Source of the DNA: Crocinitomicaceae bacterium
GTDB lineage: Bacteria > Bacteroidota > Bacteroidia > Flavobacteriales_D > Sanyastnellaceae
DNA length: 64,000 nucleotides
Assembly: GCA_002722795.1 (NCBI GenBank)
Contig: PBMY01000014.1
Span: 182,228 to 246,227, forward strand
Direction of reading: 5' to 3'
The position numbers and the translations under genes were made by a program. Under the pieces are notes generated by a model. It searched no databases, was not told the DNA's origin, and saw only the letters and a list, made by a program, of their open reading frames with translations. Position 1 is the stretch's first letter, and the number at the start of each line of letters is the position of its first letter. Positions 1 to 11,250 of the stretch are shown here, one piece after another.

Positions 1-2
1 TT

Positions 3-629
3 ACTGGTACTAGTTTAATATTTCTAGAAGGCACACACTATTTAGTAAATAACCTTGCTATAAGTATCACTCTAGCTATTCTAGTTATCGCTCTAATAAT
101 GGCTGTGTTATTTACATCTATGAGAATGGTATTTATAGCTCTTATTCCGAATATCATGCCTTTGATATTTACGGCAGGAGTTATGGGGTGGGCGGGGATT
201 CCAATCAAGCCATCTACTATACTTGTGTTCTCTATAGCATTTGGAATTTCAGTCGATGACACAATACACTTTCTTGCAAAATACAGGCAAGAGTTATCTA
301 GGCTTAATTGGAATATTAAGCGGGCTGTTATTCTAGCAGTCGAAGAAACAGGAGTCAGTATGATGTACACATCTATAGTGTTGTTTTGCGGATTTATGAT
401 GTTCTCATTGAGTGATTTCGACGGAACTAGATCACTAGGTATTTTAGTAAGTGTTACTTTGTTTGTAGCGATGTTTGCCAACCTATTATTACTCCCTTCA
501 TTATTGATGAATCTGAATAACTACGTTACTACTAAGACATTCCAAGAACCATTTCTTGACATAATTGATGAAGAAGAGGATATTGATCTTGATGCCTTAA
601 GAGTGGAATACAAGAAGGAAAATCAATAG
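3..629 (+). CDS. RND/MMPL-family exporter, C-terminal part (5' end outside window)
   Basis: The reading frame is open from base 3, so only the last 208 residues are visible. They contain about five hydrophobic membrane segments and the typical second-half RND stretch with a conserved acidic pair (GISVDDTIHF), followed by a short acidic cytoplasmic tail. This matches the predicted RND/MMPL exporters common in Bacteroidota, which move hydrophobic or lipid-like substrates using the proton gradient; the substrate cannot be told from this part. An internal ATG at 99 is not the real start, because the upstream frame continues as membrane protein. rfbA follows after 12 bp on the same strand, so co-transcription is likely. 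Family assignment is firm, role is not. Confidence 0.85.
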   Translation, partial: TGTSLIFLEGTHYLVNNLAISITLAILVIALIMAVLFTSMRMVFIALIPNIMPLIFTAGVMGWAGIPIKPSTILVFSIAFGISVDDTIHFLAKYRQELSRLNWNIKRAVILAVEETGVSMMYTSIVLFCGFMMFSLSDFDGTRSLGILVSVTLFVAMFANLLLLPSLLMNLNNYVTTKTFQEPFLDIIDEEEDIDLDALRVEYKKENQ

Positions 630-641
630 ATTGCATTTGTA

Positions 642-1499
642 ATGAAAGGAATAATTCTAGCTGGAGGATCTGGAACAAGATTATGGCCACTCACAAAAGC
701 AGTGAGTAAGCAGCTTATGCCTGTGTTCGATAAGCCTATGATTTACTACCCAATATCTACATTGATGTTGGCAGGGATTAAGGATATTTTGATAATCACA
801 ACTCCTGAAGACAGTTCGTCTTTTAAAAACCTGTTGGGAGATGGTTCTCAGTTTGGGTGCTCATTTAACTATGCAATTCAAGAGGTGCCAAATGGTTTGG
901 CTCAAGCATTTATCATTGGTAAAGAGTTTATTGGAAGCGATAGTGTAGCGCTAGTTCTAGGTGATAATATTTTCCACGGTAAACATTTTGGGCGTCAACT
1001 AAGGGCTGATAAGGAAATTGATGGTGCACTTATATACGCATACCAAGTTCGCGATCCAGAGAGATACGGTGTTGTTGAATTTGATGAATATGGAAACGCT
1101 TTAAGCATTGAGGAAAAACCAGTATCTCCAAAATCTAGATATGCTATACCAGGTCTTTATTTCTACGATAATGATGTGGTTGGAATTGCCCAAGGTCTAG
1201 AACCTAGTGCACGTGGCGAATACGAGATTACTGATGTAAATAAAGCGTACCTAGAAGCTGGTAAACTAAAGGTAAGCAGAATGGATAGAGGTATGGCTTG
1301 GCTTGATACGGGGACACATGAAAGTCTCATTCAAGCCTCGCAATATGTCCAAATGATTGAACAACGTCAAGGAATGAAGGTTGGAAGTATTGAAGAAGTT
1401 GCTTGGCGAATGGGCTATATTTCAACTGAACAATTAAAGGCTTTAGCTGAACCACTTCGCAAGAGTGGATATGGAAACTACTTGTTAGAACAACTATGA
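642..1499 (+). CDS. rfbA: glucose-1-phosphate thymidylyltransferase (RmlA)
   Basis: Catalyses dTTP + glucose-1-phosphate to dTDP-glucose, the first committed step of dTDP-L-rhamnose synthesis in the cytoplasm. At 285 residues it has normal family length. The nucleotide-binding loop GGSGTRL is at residues 8-14, followed by the sugar-nucleotidyltransferase signature around [10 protein letters not shown] (23-32) and a catalytic-site acidic residue in LGDN (D108). The ATG start lies 12 bp after the upstream gene, and the 3' end overlaps the next start by 4 bp (ATGA). Its pathway partner RmlD is encoded 15 kb away, fused to a phosphohexomutase that could supply its substrate. rmlB and rmlC are not in this window. 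Confidence 0.95.
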   Translation: MKGIILAGGSGTRLWPLTKAVSKQLMPVFDKPMIYYPISTLMLAGIKDILIITTPEDSSSFKNLLGDGSQFGCSFNYAIQEVPNGLAQAFIIGKEFIGSDSVALVLGDNIFHGKHFGRQLRADKEIDGALIYAYQVRDPERYGVVEFDEYGNALSIEEKPVSPKSRYAIPGLYFYDNDVVGIAQGLEPSARGEYEITDVNKAYLEAGKLKVSRMDRGMAWLDTGTHESLIQASQYVQMIEQRQGMKVGSIEEVAWRMGYISTEQLKALAEPLRKSGYGNYLLEQL

Positions 1500-2446
1500 T
1501 TACCACTAAGAAGCTGCAGGAGGACTTTACTTTTGGCTTAAATAACTTTCTTTCTAACTATTCTGATTCCAATTTGTTTGGTCCAATTAGATATTTGTTG
1601 AGCTTAGGAGGGAAGAGAATCAGGCCCCTTCTTGCACTATCTGTTAGCAATGCTGAGGGCGCAACCTCAGAGGCGGCTATGCCTGCATCACTTGCTGTAG
1701 AGTTGTTCCACAACTTCACTTTGATGCACGACGATATTATGGACAATGCACCCCTTAGAAGAGGTCAACAAACAGTTCATGAGAAGTTCAGTGAAAATGC
1801 TGCTATCCTAAGTGGTGACGCCTTGTTTACGGCAGCTTATCAGGCTGTTGAACTTGCATCACCAAATGCAATGCCTAAACTTTTGAAGATTTTAAACAAG
1901 ACTTCAATGGAGGTGTGTGATGGTCAGCAATTAGACCTAGATTTTGAATCTATAGATTATGTAACTGAAAAGATGTATCTCGAAATGATTCGACTTAAAA
2001 CTTCAGTGCTTCTCGCTGCGTCTTGTTCAATGGGAGCAATTTGTGCTGGTGCTTCACAGAAGAGGGTGGATGCATGGTATGATTTTGGGGAGAAGCTTGG
2101 TTTGGCTTTTCAAATTCAAGATGATTATTTGGACACTTTTGGCGATGAAAATGCTACTGGGAAAAAGGTTGGTGGAGATATTATATCAGATAAGAAGACC
2201 TTTTTATTCATACATGCATTGTCCGCGGGTGAATTACCCTCAACGGATGGTTGTGATTCTGATGAAGAAAAAATCGATGTAATAAAATTAGCGATGCAGT
2301 CTAGAGGATCAGACATTGCTGCAAAAAACCTCATGAAGAGATATTCGGATGATGCTGCAAAATCACTTGAGAGTTTGAACCTTGATTTGTCGACAAAAAC
2401 TTGGTTCGAAGAGTTGCTTTTTTCGGTGACAGAAAGAGTGTCTTAA
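1496..2446 (+). CDS. trans-polyprenyl diphosphate synthase
   Basis: Class I trans-isoprenyl diphosphate synthase of 316 residues. It elongates allylic diphosphates with isopentenyl diphosphate, probably giving the C20-C40 chain for menaquinone or carotenoids. Visible landmarks are GGKRIRP (38-44), the first aspartate-rich motif DDIMD (79-83) followed by RRG, and the second motif DDYLD (209-213). It overlaps rfbA by 4 bp, so translation is probably coupled. The acidic insertion near residue 260 is a little unusual. Product chain length cannot be read safely from sequence; geranylgeranyl, heptaprenyl or octaprenyl diphosphate synthase are all possible. Confidence 0.9.
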   Translation: MITTKKLQEDFTFGLNNFLSNYSDSNLFGPIRYLLSLGGKRIRPLLALSVSNAEGATSEAAMPASLAVELFHNFTLMHDDIMDNAPLRRGQQTVHEKFSENAAILSGDALFTAAYQAVELASPNAMPKLLKILNKTSMEVCDGQQLDLDFESIDYVTEKMYLEMIRLKTSVLLAASCSMGAICAGASQKRVDAWYDFGEKLGLAFQIQDDYLDTFGDENATGKKVGGDIISDKKTFLFIHALSAGELPSTDGCDSDEEKIDVIKLAMQSRGSDIAAKNLMKRYSDDAAKSLESLNLDLSTKTWFEELLFSVTERVS

Positions 2447-2461
2447 TGTAAATTTGGCCCT

Positions 2462-5191
2462 GTGGACCCACTATCGTTTTTAAGCAAAGTTGAGTCGAAG
2501 ACATTGGACGCACTTTACGCCCAATATATCAACAATCCCGAATCTGTAGACCGCTCTTGGCGACTCTTTTTTGCCGGCTTTGATTTAGCCACATCTCACT
2601 ACGGTGGAGAGGGAGTCTCTCAAGTAACTTTCAAGGAATTTAAAATTCTTGATTTGATTCACGGTTATAGAACAAGAGGTCACCTTTTTACTGCTACCAA
2701 CCCAGTTAGAGAGAGAAGAACCTATACTCCAACTTTAGAACTAGCAAACTTTGGCCTAAGCAATGAGGATCTTGAAACGGTATTTGAAGCAGGTACAAAA
2801 GTGGGTATTGGCCCAGCTAAACTCAAGGACATTATTGATCACCTTGAGAAAACTTATTGCAGCAGCATAAGTATTGAGTATATGTACATCCGCGAACCAG
2901 AGCGTGTTGATTGGATTCGTGAGCACATTGAAATTGATAATAGGAAGAAATTTACAAATGAGGACAAGCTTCATATTTTAAAGAAGATTAGCCAAGCGAC
3001 ATTGTTCGAGGAATTTCTTCAGAAGAAGTTTGTAGGCCAAAAGAGGTTCTCACTCGAGGGAGGAGAATCACTGATTCCCGCTCTTGATGCGATCATTGAG
3101 TATGGAACAGAAGTAGGAGTTAGTGAAGTTGTTTTGGGCATGGCTCATAGGGGACGCTTGAGTACTCTAGCACACATTCTAGGCAAAGAATATTCAGACA
3201 TCTTTAGCGAATTCATTGGAAAGGAGTATGATTCTGAAGACGACATCGAGGGTGATGTAAAATACCATTTAGGCCATTCAAAAACCCAAACAGCCGATAC
3301 AGGGAAGGAGGTGTCAATTACACTCGCACCCAATCCTTCACACTTAGAAGCAGTCGACCCAGTGGTGTTGGGAATAGCTCGTGCTAGAATTGATGAAAAG
3401 AATGGCGATGAAAAATCAGTTCTTCCAATTTTAGTTCACGGTGATGCTGCAATTGCAGGTCAAGGCTTAGTCTACGAGGTTACTCAAATGGCTAGTCTTG
3501 ATGGTTATCGAACTGGAGGCACCGTTCACATTGTAGTAAATAACCAAGTTGGTTTCACTACAAACTATCTTGATGCAAGAACATCGACTTATTGCACTGA
3601 TGTTGGCAAGACAACTCAAAGCCTCATCTTTCATGTCAATTCTGACGACATAGAGGCAGTAGTCCAAGTGATGAGGATTGCCATCAAGTACAGACAGGAA
3701 TTTAGCCAAGATGTTTTCATTGATCTACTTGGTTACAGAAAGTACGGACACAATGAGGGTGATGAACCTAAATTCACACAGCCCAAACTATACAAGGCAA
3801 TCGCCGCTCATCCTTCGCCCTACAAAATCTACTTGGATCAACTCGTGGCAGATGGTGTAATTTCTGAGCATGATGGTGCTAAATCAAAAGCAGCTCAGTT
3901 AGACCAAATGGAAGATGGTTTCGTTACTGCAAAAGAGAAGGAGACAAACTCAATCGCAAATTTCTTAGAGGATCTATGGAAAGACTACAGAACAGCTAAA
4001 GAAGAAGAACTAACTTCTTCACCTGACACGAGCTACCCTAAAAATAAACTTCTCGATTTAGGGAAGAAAATCAGCACACTTCCTGAAGACAAAAAGTTTT
4101 TCCGTAAAGTGGCCAAACTCATCAAGGATAGGTCAAAGATGCTTGAATCTGACAACCTTGATTGGGGTATGGGAGAAATGCTTGCCTATGCATCTCTTCT
4201 AGCTGAAGGACATCCGGTACGTATTAGCGGACAGGATGTTGAAAGGGGAACTTTCTCGCATAGACATGCTGTTTTAAAGACTGAGGATAGCGAGGATGAA
4301 GTGATTCTACTTAACAATCTGAATAAAAAACAAGCTCAACTGAGTATATACAATTCTCTACTCTCAGAGTATGCTGTAAGTGGATTTGAGTTTGGATATG
4401 CTTATGCTAAACCAAAAGGACTTACTATTTGGGAAGCTCAATTTGGAGATTTCAACAACGGCGCTCAAATTATTTGGGACCAATTCCTTTGTGCTACTGA
4501 GGACAAGTGGAATGCCATGAACGGTCTTACAATTTTACTCCCTCACGGTTACGAAGGAATGGGAGCAGAGCATAGCTCAGGAAGAATGGAAAGATTTCTT
4601 TCTCTTTGTGCTGGAGGGAATCTCATTGTAGCAAACTGCACCACGCCTGCTCAGATGTTCCACATTCTAAGAAGACAAGTTATACGTCCTTTCAGAAAGC
4701 CTCTTATAGTATTTACACCTAAGAAACTTCTTAGATACCCTAAGGCAGTTTCGTCAATTTCAGATTTATCAATCGGGAAATTCAATGAGGTGATTGACGA
4801 TCCTAGAATGTCTAAATCTGCATCAGCTAAAAAAGTTGATATTGTAGTTCTTTGCTCAGGCAAAATCTATTATGAGGTTTTAGAGCGCTTTGAAAAAGAA
4901 GGTAAAGGAACAAACATTGCACTAGTTAGACTCGAGCAAATCCACCCACTTCCCCAAGATGCGCTTGATGTGACTATCAAGCGTTATGGGGAAAAAGTAA
5001 AGGTAGTTTGGCTTCAAGAAGAGCCAGAAAATATGGGAGCGTGGCCTTTTATCTCTATGAATTTCAAAGGCGAAATTTCAGACATGATATCACGACCAGC
5101 ATGTGGAACTACCGCAGCAGGTTCCCCGATTATTTCAGCTAGAAGACACGAAGCCATCATCGAAGCTGTTTTGAAGTACTCAATTTCTTAA
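2462..5191 (+). CDS. sucA: 2-oxoglutarate dehydrogenase E1 component
   Basis: Thiamine-diphosphate-dependent E1 subunit of the 2-oxoglutarate dehydrogenase complex in the TCA cycle. At 909 residues it has full length: the N-terminal E1o segment with the LYAQY...[10 protein letters not shown] pattern, the ThDP-binding region from GDAAIAGQG to VVNNQ, and the transketolase-like C-terminal domain. The start is GTG at 2462; an in-frame stop lies just upstream (2444-2446) and there is no in-frame ATG between, so GTG is the only credible start. The E2 gene follows after 23 bp, giving a sucA-sucB unit. The E3 subunit is not nearby, as is usual. Confidence 0.96.
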   Translation: MDPLSFLSKVESKTLDALYAQYINNPESVDRSWRLFFAGFDLATSHYGGEGVSQVTFKEFKILDLIHGYRTRGHLFTATNPVRERRTYTPTLELANFGLSNEDLETVFEAGTKVGIGPAKLKDIIDHLEKTYCSSISIEYMYIREPERVDWIREHIEIDNRKKFTNEDKLHILKKISQATLFEEFLQKKFVGQKRFSLEGGESLIPALDAIIEYGTEVGVSEVVLGMAHRGRLSTLAHILGKEYSDIFSEFIGKEYDSEDDIEGDVKYHLGHSKTQTADTGKEVSITLAPNPSHLEAVDPVVLGIARARIDEKNGDEKSVLPILVHGDAAIAGQGLVYEVTQMASLDGYRTGGTVHIVVNNQVGFTTNYLDARTSTYCTDVGKTTQSLIFHVNSDDIEAVVQVMRIAIKYRQEFSQDVFIDLLGYRKYGHNEGDEPKFTQPKLYKAIAAHPSPYKIYLDQLVADGVISEHDGAKSKAAQLDQMEDGFVTAKEKETNSIANFLEDLWKDYRTAKEEELTSSPDTSYPKNKLLDLGKKISTLPEDKKFFRKVAKLIKDRSKMLESDNLDWGMGEMLAYASLLAEGHPVRISGQDVERGTFSHRHAVLKTEDSEDEVILLNNLNKKQAQLSIYNSLLSEYAVSGFEFGYAYAKPKGLTIWEAQFGDFNNGAQIIWDQFLCATEDKWNAMNGLTILLPHGYEGMGAEHSSGRMERFLSLCAGGNLIVANCTTPAQMFHILRRQVIRPFRKPLIVFTPKKLLRYPKAVSSISDLSIGKFNEVIDDPRMSKSASAKKVDIVVLCSGKIYYEVLERFEKEGKGTNIALVRLEQIHPLPQDALDVTIKRYGEKVKVVWLQEEPENMGAWPFISMNFKGEISDMISRPACGTTAAGSPIISARRHEAIIEAVLKYSIS

Positions 5192-5214
5192 TTTTATCTC
5201 AACTAAAAAACATC

Positions 5215-6495
5215 ATGCCAATCCTTGAAATGAAAGTCCCTAGTCCAGGGGAAAGCATCTCAGAAGTGGAAATCGCTACTTGGTTAGTTAGCGATGGAGA
5301 TTACGTTGAGAAAGATCAAGCTATTGCAGAAGTAGATTCTGACAAGGCTACTCTTGAGCTACCTGCAGAAGCCGATGGAGTTATTACTCTTAAGGCAGAA
5401 GAGGGAGACTTGATTGCAGTTGGTGATCTTTGTTGTTTGATTGATACTGATGCTAAACCTCCAAAAGCAACAAAAAAACCTGCGCTTTCAAAAGTAGAAG
5501 AAGAACCACAGGAGACAAAGCCCTCGACAGCAAAGCCTTTAGAAACGCCTTCGATAAACATAGCTTCACCTGCTCCAACTAATAGTATCGTGAGTGGACA
5601 TCCATCACCTGCCGCTAAAAAAATGTTAGCAGATAAAGGAATATCTCAAGGCTCAATTGTTGGCACAGGAAGAGGCGGAAGAGTCTTAAAGCAAGACGTT
5701 CTTGAAGCATTGGCTGCAGGGTTTGATCCATCATCAGCGATGGCACAAGGTGGTTGGACTGGATCACGTGAAACAAGACGTGAAAAAATGTCCATGCTTC
5801 GAAGAAAGGTTGCTGACAGGCTTGTCGGTGTTAAGAACGACACTGCCATGTTAACGACTTTCAATGAGATTGACATGAAGCCAATCATGGATCTGAGGGC
5901 TAAGTATAAAAATAAGTTTAAAGAGGAAAAGGGAGTAGGTCTTGGCTTTATGGGATTCTTTACAAAAGCTGTTACTACAGCTCTTGCGGAATTTCCAGGT
6001 GTCAATGCAATGATTGATGGTAAGGAAATCATTTACCACGATTACGCAGACATTTGTATTGCAGTTAGTTCTCCAAAAGGACTAATGGTTCCAGTTATTA
6101 GAAATGCTGAAACGATGTCAATTGCAGAAATTGAAGGTGAGATTAAAAGATTAGCTATTAGAGCAAGAGATGGTCAGCTTACTGTAGACGAAATGCAGGG
6201 GGGGACATTTACAATTACTAATGGTGGTGTATTTGGTTCAATGCTTTCAACTCCCATAATTAACCCCCCGCAAAGCGCAATTTTAGGAATGCACAACATT
6301 GTGGAAAGGCCAATTGCAATTGATGGGAAAGTGGAGGTAAGACCTGTTATGTACGTTGCGCTTAGCTATGACCACAGAATCATTGACGGAAAGGATAGTG
6401 TAGGATTCCTATTTTTACTAAAACAGCTTTTAGAGAATCCTGAAAGGATGATCTTCGGCGGCAAGCAACCAACTGAAGTTCTACTAGGACTTTAA
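5215..6495 (+). CDS. sucB: dihydrolipoyl succinyltransferase (2-oxoglutarate dehydrogenase E2)
   Basis: Core E2 subunit that transfers succinyl groups from lipoyl-lysine to CoA. Domains in order: one lipoyl domain (about residues 1-77; attachment lysine K44 in DSDKATLE), a Pro/Ala/Glu-rich linker, a peripheral-subunit-binding domain (about 125-165; HPSPAAKKM), and the acyltransferase domain ending with HRIIDG (catalytic H387 and D391). The total of 426 residues is normal. It sits 23 bp behind the E1 gene, and a strong hairpin terminator follows about 75 bp downstream, so it closes the operon. Confidence 0.96.
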   Translation: MPILEMKVPSPGESISEVEIATWLVSDGDYVEKDQAIAEVDSDKATLELPAEADGVITLKAEEGDLIAVGDLCCLIDTDAKPPKATKKPALSKVEEEPQETKPSTAKPLETPSINIASPAPTNSIVSGHPSPAAKKMLADKGISQGSIVGTGRGGRVLKQDVLEALAAGFDPSSAMAQGGWTGSRETRREKMSMLRRKVADRLVGVKNDTAMLTTFNEIDMKPIMDLRAKYKNKFKEEKGVGLGFMGFFTKAVTTALAEFPGVNAMIDGKEIIYHDYADICIAVSSPKGLMVPVIRNAETMSIAEIEGEIKRLAIRARDGQLTVDEMQGGTFTITNGGVFGSMLSTPIINPPQSAILGMHNIVERPIAIDGKVEVRPVMYVALSYDHRIIDGKDSVGFLFLLKQLLENPERMIFGGKQPTEVLLGL

Positions 6496-6785
6496 CCTTA
6501 AGCTTATATATTTTCAAGTGTATGTATCCTTATTTCTAGAACGGTAGCTGTCATATTATTTGCATAAAAAAGCCTCCGACACCTCGGAGGCTTTAGTTGG
6601 ATAAGGTTCAAAAAAATTATTATTGCACGAATACAATTATGTAACCTACTCTAGTTGGGTAGCAACAACAGTTTCATGTATTTGTAGCATGTAGCATGTA
6701 ACAAATATGGATGGACTTTTCGAGGTTTCCAAATGAAAGCGTAAAAAACTTCTACTAATCAAAAGATTTTATAGATAAATGGTTA
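6496..6785. other. convergent intergenic region (longest non-coding gap)
   Basis: This 290-bp gap lies between the 3' ends of sucB (+) and rodA (-). Apart from the terminator at 6569-6594, it holds a short tandem repeat, GTAGCAT twice plus GTA (6684-6700), and a weak 6-bp hairpin (6646-6662). I find no credible ORF, tRNA or promoter here. Confidence 0.6.
6569..6594. terminator. bidirectional hairpin terminator after sucB
   Basis: A perfect 11-bp stem (6569-6579 with 6584-6594, core GCCTCCGA / TCGGAGGC) encloses the loop CACC. The stem is flanked by A-runs on the left and TTT on the right, so it can act in both directions. It sits between the convergent sucB and rodA transcripts. Confidence 0.85.
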
Positions 6786-8081
6786 TTATCTCAACATCTT
6801 AAACCGTTCTCCGTCTAGCCTTAACAACACTCCAAATAAAAATGTAAACCCTAACAATGACGAACCTCCGTAACTAAAAAACGGAAGTGGGATGCCAATT
6901 ACTGGTGCTAAACCAAGTACCATTCCGATGTTTACTAGGAAGTGCATGAATAAAATACTTGCTACACCATAGGCATATACTCTTGTGAATTTGGACCTCT
7001 GCCGCTCAGCAATAAAGATGACTCGTAGTAAAAGAAAAGTAAAGAGAATTACTACGGATATTGTTCCTATAAACCCCCATTCTTCTCCAATTGTGCAGAA
7101 AATGAAATCTGTTTCTTGTTCCGGAACGAAACTATATGCAGTCATAGGACCATTCATCCATCCCTTACCGGAAAAGCCACCACTGCCAATAGCTGCTTTT
7201 GCGTGTCTAATGTTGTAGTCAGCATCTGGGTTGCTCACATCTATGCCAAACAACACTTGTATTCGTTCACGTTGATGAGGTTTTAAAACCTTCTCCATTC
7301 CAGTGTGTAACCCAACACTTAAAAAGAGACCAGCTATTAAAAGTATACTTCCCCATATAGTTAAACTCTTTCGCTTTCTTGGGACTGTTGCCTCACGAAT
7401 TAAATAAAGCATTGCGGACCCGAACAATATCCATACACCCCAAAACCAATTTATACCTCCCCATGATCCTATTAAAATAGTAGCAATTCCAACAATCATT
7501 GCAGCAAAACCTAGAATTAAAACGTTACCCGAAAGACCTTCTCTATAAAGGACGAATACAAATCCCGCAAAGACTAATACAGTTCCAGCATCAGGTTGAA
7601 GAAGGATTAAGCAAGCGGGAATACCAACAATTAGTATTGAGAATATTCTGGATTTGACACTCTCCCATTTGGAATTATCTCTAGAAATATACCAAGAAAG
7701 TGCAAGTGCAGTTGTGGGTTTGGCAAACTCACTTGGTTGAAGTGAAAATCCACCTAAACCAAACCACGATCTTGCTCCGCCTACCTTTTTACCAATGATT
7801 AATACTGCTGTTAACATCAAAAGAGTTGCCAAGTATTGTAAAATAGAAGTTCTAATAAAGAATTCTGATTCTATGTTGACGATTACTAGAGCAAAGACAG
7901 TACATATTCCCATCCATAATAGCTGCTTTCCGGCTTTACCATTCCAATCAAGCCAATCTGCCATTTCGATATTTGAAGTAGCACTAATAATATTTATCCA
8001 ACCAAAAATCAGGAGGATAAATAGTAGAGTCACAAGCACCCAATCTAGGTTCTTTATTATGGAAGTTTTTCTATAACTCAT
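6786..8081 (-). CDS. rodA: rod-shape peptidoglycan polymerase RodA
   Basis: SEDS-family glycosyltransferase (431 residues) that polymerises lipid II into glycan strands during lateral wall growth, working with the PBP2 transpeptidase. The sequence shows about ten membrane segments and the conserved C-terminal SEDS signature IGIPLPFFSYGGSSL. Its ATG overlaps the PBP2 stop by 4 bp (ATGA). It is the last gene of the minus-strand mre/mrd cluster. The gene order, with PBP2 directly upstream and MreBCD beyond it, separates it from the division homologue FtsW. Confidence 0.95.
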   Translation of the reverse strand: MSYRKTSIIKNLDWVLVTLLFILLIFGWINIISATSNIEMADWLDWNGKAGKQLLWMGICTVFALVIVNIESEFFIRTSILQYLATLLMLTAVLIIGKKVGGARSWFGLGGFSLQPSEFAKPTTALALSWYISRDNSKWESVKSRIFSILIVGIPACLILLQPDAGTVLVFAGFVFVLYREGLSGNVLILGFAAMIVGIATILIGSWGGINWFWGVWILFGSAMLYLIREATVPRKRKSLTIWGSILLIAGLFLSVGLHTGMEKVLKPHQRERIQVLFGIDVSNPDADYNIRHAKAAIGSGGFSGKGWMNGPMTAYSFVPEQETDFIFCTIGEEWGFIGTISVVILFTFLLLRVIFIAERQRSKFTRVYAYGVASILFMHFLVNIGMVLGLAPVIGIPLPFFSYGGSSLLGFTFLFGVLLRLDGERFKMLR

Positions 8082-9880
8082 TCCACCTCAAATTCAAGAA
8101 TTCTATTTAGCCTGTACTGATATCTAACCGTGTCAGTTAAATATTTTTCTATTAGAAGACCTGCAATTGGAGCTGCCCAAGTGCCTCCATGTCCTGAATG
8201 TTCTACATATACACTCAGAGCAATTTGGGGATTTTCTCTTGGTGCAAAAGCCATAAATGCACTGTGATCTAGCTCTCCCTTATTTTGGACTGTACCAGTC
8301 TTTCCGCAAATCGTAACACCTTCAACCAAGGCTTTTCTTGCAGTACCACTTTCATCCTCAATAACTAGTTGCATTGCATCAATTACTGGTTCAAAGTGCT
8401 TTTCATCAACACTTGTGTGATGTAAATCATCCTCTCCCTTGGGCTTACCTCTCCCACCAATATCCCTAATTGCATGAGGCTCTCTATATGTTCCCCTGTT
8501 TGCAATCACACAAGCGAGATTTGCCATTTGTAAAGGTGTAGTTAGAAGCTCCCCCTCACCAATTGATATAGAATATATAGTTGAATAGCCCCAATGATTT
8601 TTGCCATAAATTCTGTTGTAATACTCTGAAGAAGGAATTTGGCCTTTTCTAGAACCAGGGAGATTTCCGCCTAAATCTGTGCCAAACCCAAAATCTTTTA
8701 TCCTATCCTCCCATTTATCTAATCCAATAGCTGCATCGACTAAGTGATTTTCATCTTTACCTCTTAGAACAATACGCTTCATTACTTCTCTAAAGTATGG
8801 GTTACAAGAATGAGTAATTGCTTGAGTAAGATTGTCTGCTGTGTGTGTACCGTGACATCCTATTATTTCTCTATTGCAATCAATTATGCTATGAGGGGAA
8901 ATAACTCCTTCATCAAGAGCAATCAATCCTTGGAGCATTTTAAAAATTGAACCAGGTCTATAAGTTCCTCTAAGAGCTCTATTATATAGTGGTTTGTGAG
9001 GGTGAGTTTTAAGGCTGTCATATACCGAACCTCGTCTAGAACCCGTGAGTGCATCTGAATTGTAAAAAGGAGACGAAACCATTGCAAGCACCTCTCCGGT
9101 ACTTGGTTCAATAGCTACAATTGATCCCCTTTTGCCGCCCATCAATTCTTCTGCAAATCGTTGCAAGTCCAAATCAATAGTCAATGTTATGTCACTACCT
9201 GAAACAGGCATAGTATCCAAATCAGCAAGGACCTCTCTTTTATTATTCCTTACATCAACAATATGGTATCTCGCCCCGGGTTCCCCCCTTAGATCAATTT
9301 CATGTCTTGCCTCTAATCCTGACTTTCCTTTATAGTCTCCAAGGCTATAAAATTTATCTGCTTTCAGATCTTGTTTGTCAGCCTCGCGATATTCCCCAAT
9401 TAGGTGGCTAGCTACCCCAGCCACATTGGATCTAATTGATCTTGTTCTAGCCTTTATTCCAGGAAATCGATAAAGCTCTTTTGAAATTCTAGTATACTCT
9501 CTATAATTGAGTTGTTTAATTAAAACCGAAGCAACATATCTTGAATAATTTGAAGCTTTGTCGAGCTGTTCAACCAATATTTTAGTATCCCAGCCTAAAA
9601 GATTTGCTAGCCCTAATGTATCTAAGTCAACCGTCTTTCTTGGAGTAATTAAAAGGTCATATGATGCAATGTTTGTTACTAATAATTCTCCGTTTCTATC
9701 TAAAAATTGACCTCTAATTGGATCCAAGCGCTCTCTGTCCTCAGTCAACCTACCAGCATAGTTTGACCACTCTGAAGATATGAGTTGAAGGTGAGTTAGT
9801 TTAGCAATAAATATGCAAGCGATGATAATGATTATGCCGCTGAATACAAGCGATCGTCTTTTTAAATCTACATTTCTCAT
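8078..9880 (-). CDS. mrdA: penicillin-binding protein 2, elongasome transpeptidase
   Basis: Class B PBP that cross-links peptidoglycan during elongation. It has an N-terminal membrane anchor, a dimerisation domain, and a C-terminal transpeptidase domain with all three active-site motifs: SIFK (S311-K314), SCN (358-360) and KTGT (527-530). The most likely start is ATG near 9880, which overlaps the mreD stop as ATGA and gives about 600 residues. A TTG two codons upstream is possible but has nothing to favour it. It lies between mreD and rodA, the standard Bacteroidota order. Confidence 0.94.
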   Translation of the reverse strand: MRNVDLKRRSLVFSGIIIIIACIFIAKLTHLQLISSEWSNYAGRLTEDRERLDPIRGQFLDRNGELLVTNIASYDLLITPRKTVDLDTLGLANLLGWDTKILVEQLDKASNYSRYVASVLIKQLNYREYTRISKELYRFPGIKARTRSIRSNVAGVASHLIGEYREADKQDLKADKFYSLGDYKGKSGLEARHEIDLRGEPGARYHIVDVRNNKREVLADLDTMPVSGSDITLTIDLDLQRFAEELMGGKRGSIVAIEPSTGEVLAMVSSPFYNSDALTGSRRGSVYDSLKTHPHKPLYNRALRGTYRPGSIFKMLQGLIALDEGVISPHSIIDCNREIIGCHGTHTADNLTQAITHSCNPYFREVMKRIVLRGKDENHLVDAAIGLDKWEDRIKDFGFGTDLGGNLPGSRKGQIPSSEYYNRIYGKNHWGYSTIYSISIGEGELLTTPLQMANLACVIANRGTYREPHAIRDIGGRGKPKGEDDLHHTSVDEKHFEPVIDAMQLVIEDESGTARKALVEGVTICGKTGTVQNKGELDHSAFMAFAPRENPQIALSVYVEHSGHGGTWAAPIAGLLIEKYLTDTVRYQYRLNRILEFEVE

Positions 9881-10425
9881 GACCAAGGATAAGCGCTAAC
9901 CTTTGACTTTTTATTCTTCCTCTTAAGTCCAAACAATCCCTGCGCCACCAACATAATTACAACACTCAAACCACCTGATAGTACACCCTTCCAAATTGCA
10001 AAAAAGACTAGCCCCAATCGACCACCCTCAATTGCAAATAGAGCAGAGGAATAAATACTTGCTATAGCGAAACTATAGCTTAAGAATCTTATCCACCCGT
10101 CCTTATTAGCTCCAATTATATGCCCTTTCAAAAACCCATCTCTTGGAGCAATTCCATTACTGATGTGAGGTAGTAATAAACCTAAAAATGTACTAGCAGC
10201 CATGTGTAGTCCACCTGTTAAAAGAACAAGATCAAGTATGAATCCTGTTAACGCTCCAATAAATAAGTAAGTGGTTTTATGCCATCCAATAGGAAGCAAA
10301 ACAATTCCGTACAGATGGAAGAAAATGATTGCTTTCCCTCCATTAAATATCCCAAATCTAAATATCACTACCTGCAGCAATATTGTAAAAATTAAAACTC
10401 CTATGGCCCTTAATCCGTTGTTCAT
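9877..10425 (-). CDS. mreD: rod-shape-determining protein MreD
   Basis: Small integral membrane protein of 182 residues with about five hydrophobic segments and a basic, Lys-rich C-terminus. Sequence conservation in MreD is low, so the call rests on size, topology and its exact position between mreC and mrdA. It overlaps mreC by 4 bp and mrdA by 4 bp, which points to translational coupling. It belongs to the MreBCD-PBP2-RodA elongation complex of the inner membrane. Confidence 0.88.
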   Translation of the reverse strand: MNNGLRAIGVLIFTILLQVVIFRFGIFNGGKAIIFFHLYGIVLLPIGWHKTTYLFIGALTGFILDLVLLTGGLHMAASTFLGLLLPHISNGIAPRDGFLKGHIIGANKDGWIRFLSYSFAIASIYSSALFAIEGGRLGLVFFAIWKGVLSGGLSVVIMLVAQGLFGLKRKNKKSKVSAYPWS

Positions 10426-11249
10426 TTAATTAAATTTATTAATGAATCTGACTTTGAAACTCTCTTATCAGTCAGAAATTCAACGAATCGAATACTGTTG
10501 TAATCAGCACCAAGTTTAACCTCAACAGTTTTAAAATCATCGGCTTCAGTAAATGATACCTTTTTAATTTCTCCAACTAAAATATCAGCAGGGAATACAC
10601 CTTGGAATCCTGTAGTATAAATTTCATCACCAGGCAGAATAAGAGATGATTTTGAGATGTCTACAACCTTAGCTGTTTTTAAATTGTCTCCATCCCAAAC
10701 CAATCTGCCTACAGTACCCTCTTCGCCAACCCTAACACTCCATTCAATATTTCTATTAATGACTGGGAAAACTAAACATTCATGATCGGTTACCTCTACA
10801 ACTTTACCTGCGAGGCAACCATTGTCTAGCATGCCTGATCCTTTAAAGACACCATCTAATTCTCCCTTATTGGCAACTAATAGATTGCTAGATAAATGTG
10901 TTGATGTTCTAATTATTTCAGCTGGCTTTATAACCCAAATCGCAGTATCTAGTAATGATGCTCTTTGCGATCTGTATCGAAGAGGGACGTGTTTTTTAAG
11001 TCGATGAAGCTCAGTTCTGAGTCTTGCATTTTCTTGATTTAGAAACTTGTTTTGCTCTTTGATTGACTTGAAGGTATTAACCTGCCCCACAGCATCTAAC
11101 CAACTATTTGAACATTTAATGCCAACAGATGACATTCGGTTGTTGTGTAATGAATGAGTGTTTAAAAGCCAATTAAAAGCAATAATCTCAAATACGATAA
11201 ATATCACCAAGCGGTGATTTCGAATTAAAAGATTAAAGAGGTTGCGCAC
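10422..11249 (-). CDS. mreC: rod-shape-determining protein MreC
   Basis: Inner-membrane-anchored periplasmic scaffold of the elongasome (275 residues). It shows one N-terminal membrane segment, a coiled coil (about residues 60-90, with repeated Leu/Asn/Glu), and the two-barrel MreC core with conserved Gly-rich turns. The start codon is GTG, 1 nt after the mreB stop. That stop and the lack of an in-frame ATG nearby leave little choice. The protein bridges MreB filaments to PBP2 and RodA. Confidence 0.93.
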   Translation of the reverse strand: MRNLFNLLIRNHRLVIFIVFEIIAFNWLLNTHSLHNNRMSSVGIKCSNSWLDAVGQVNTFKSIKEQNKFLNQENARLRTELHRLKKHVPLRYRSQRASLLDTAIWVIKPAEIIRTSTHLSSNLLVANKGELDGVFKGSGMLDNGCLAGKVVEVTDHECLVFPVINRNIEWSVRVGEEGTVGRLVWDGDNLKTAKVVDISKSSLILPGDEIYTTGFQGVFPADILVGEIKKVSFTEADDFKTVEVKLGADYNSIRFVEFLTDKRVSKSDSLINLIK

Positions 11250-11250
11250 C

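Noticed and set aside
5646..6032. 128-codon open frame on the minus strand inside sucB
   Set aside because: It is fully antisense to conserved E2 catalytic-domain codons and its translation resembles no protein; a shadow frame.
6646..6662. Hairpin CTACTC/GGGTAG in the sucB-rodA gap as a small RNA or terminator
   Set aside because: Only six pairs including a wobble, with no T-run or promoter; too weak to call.
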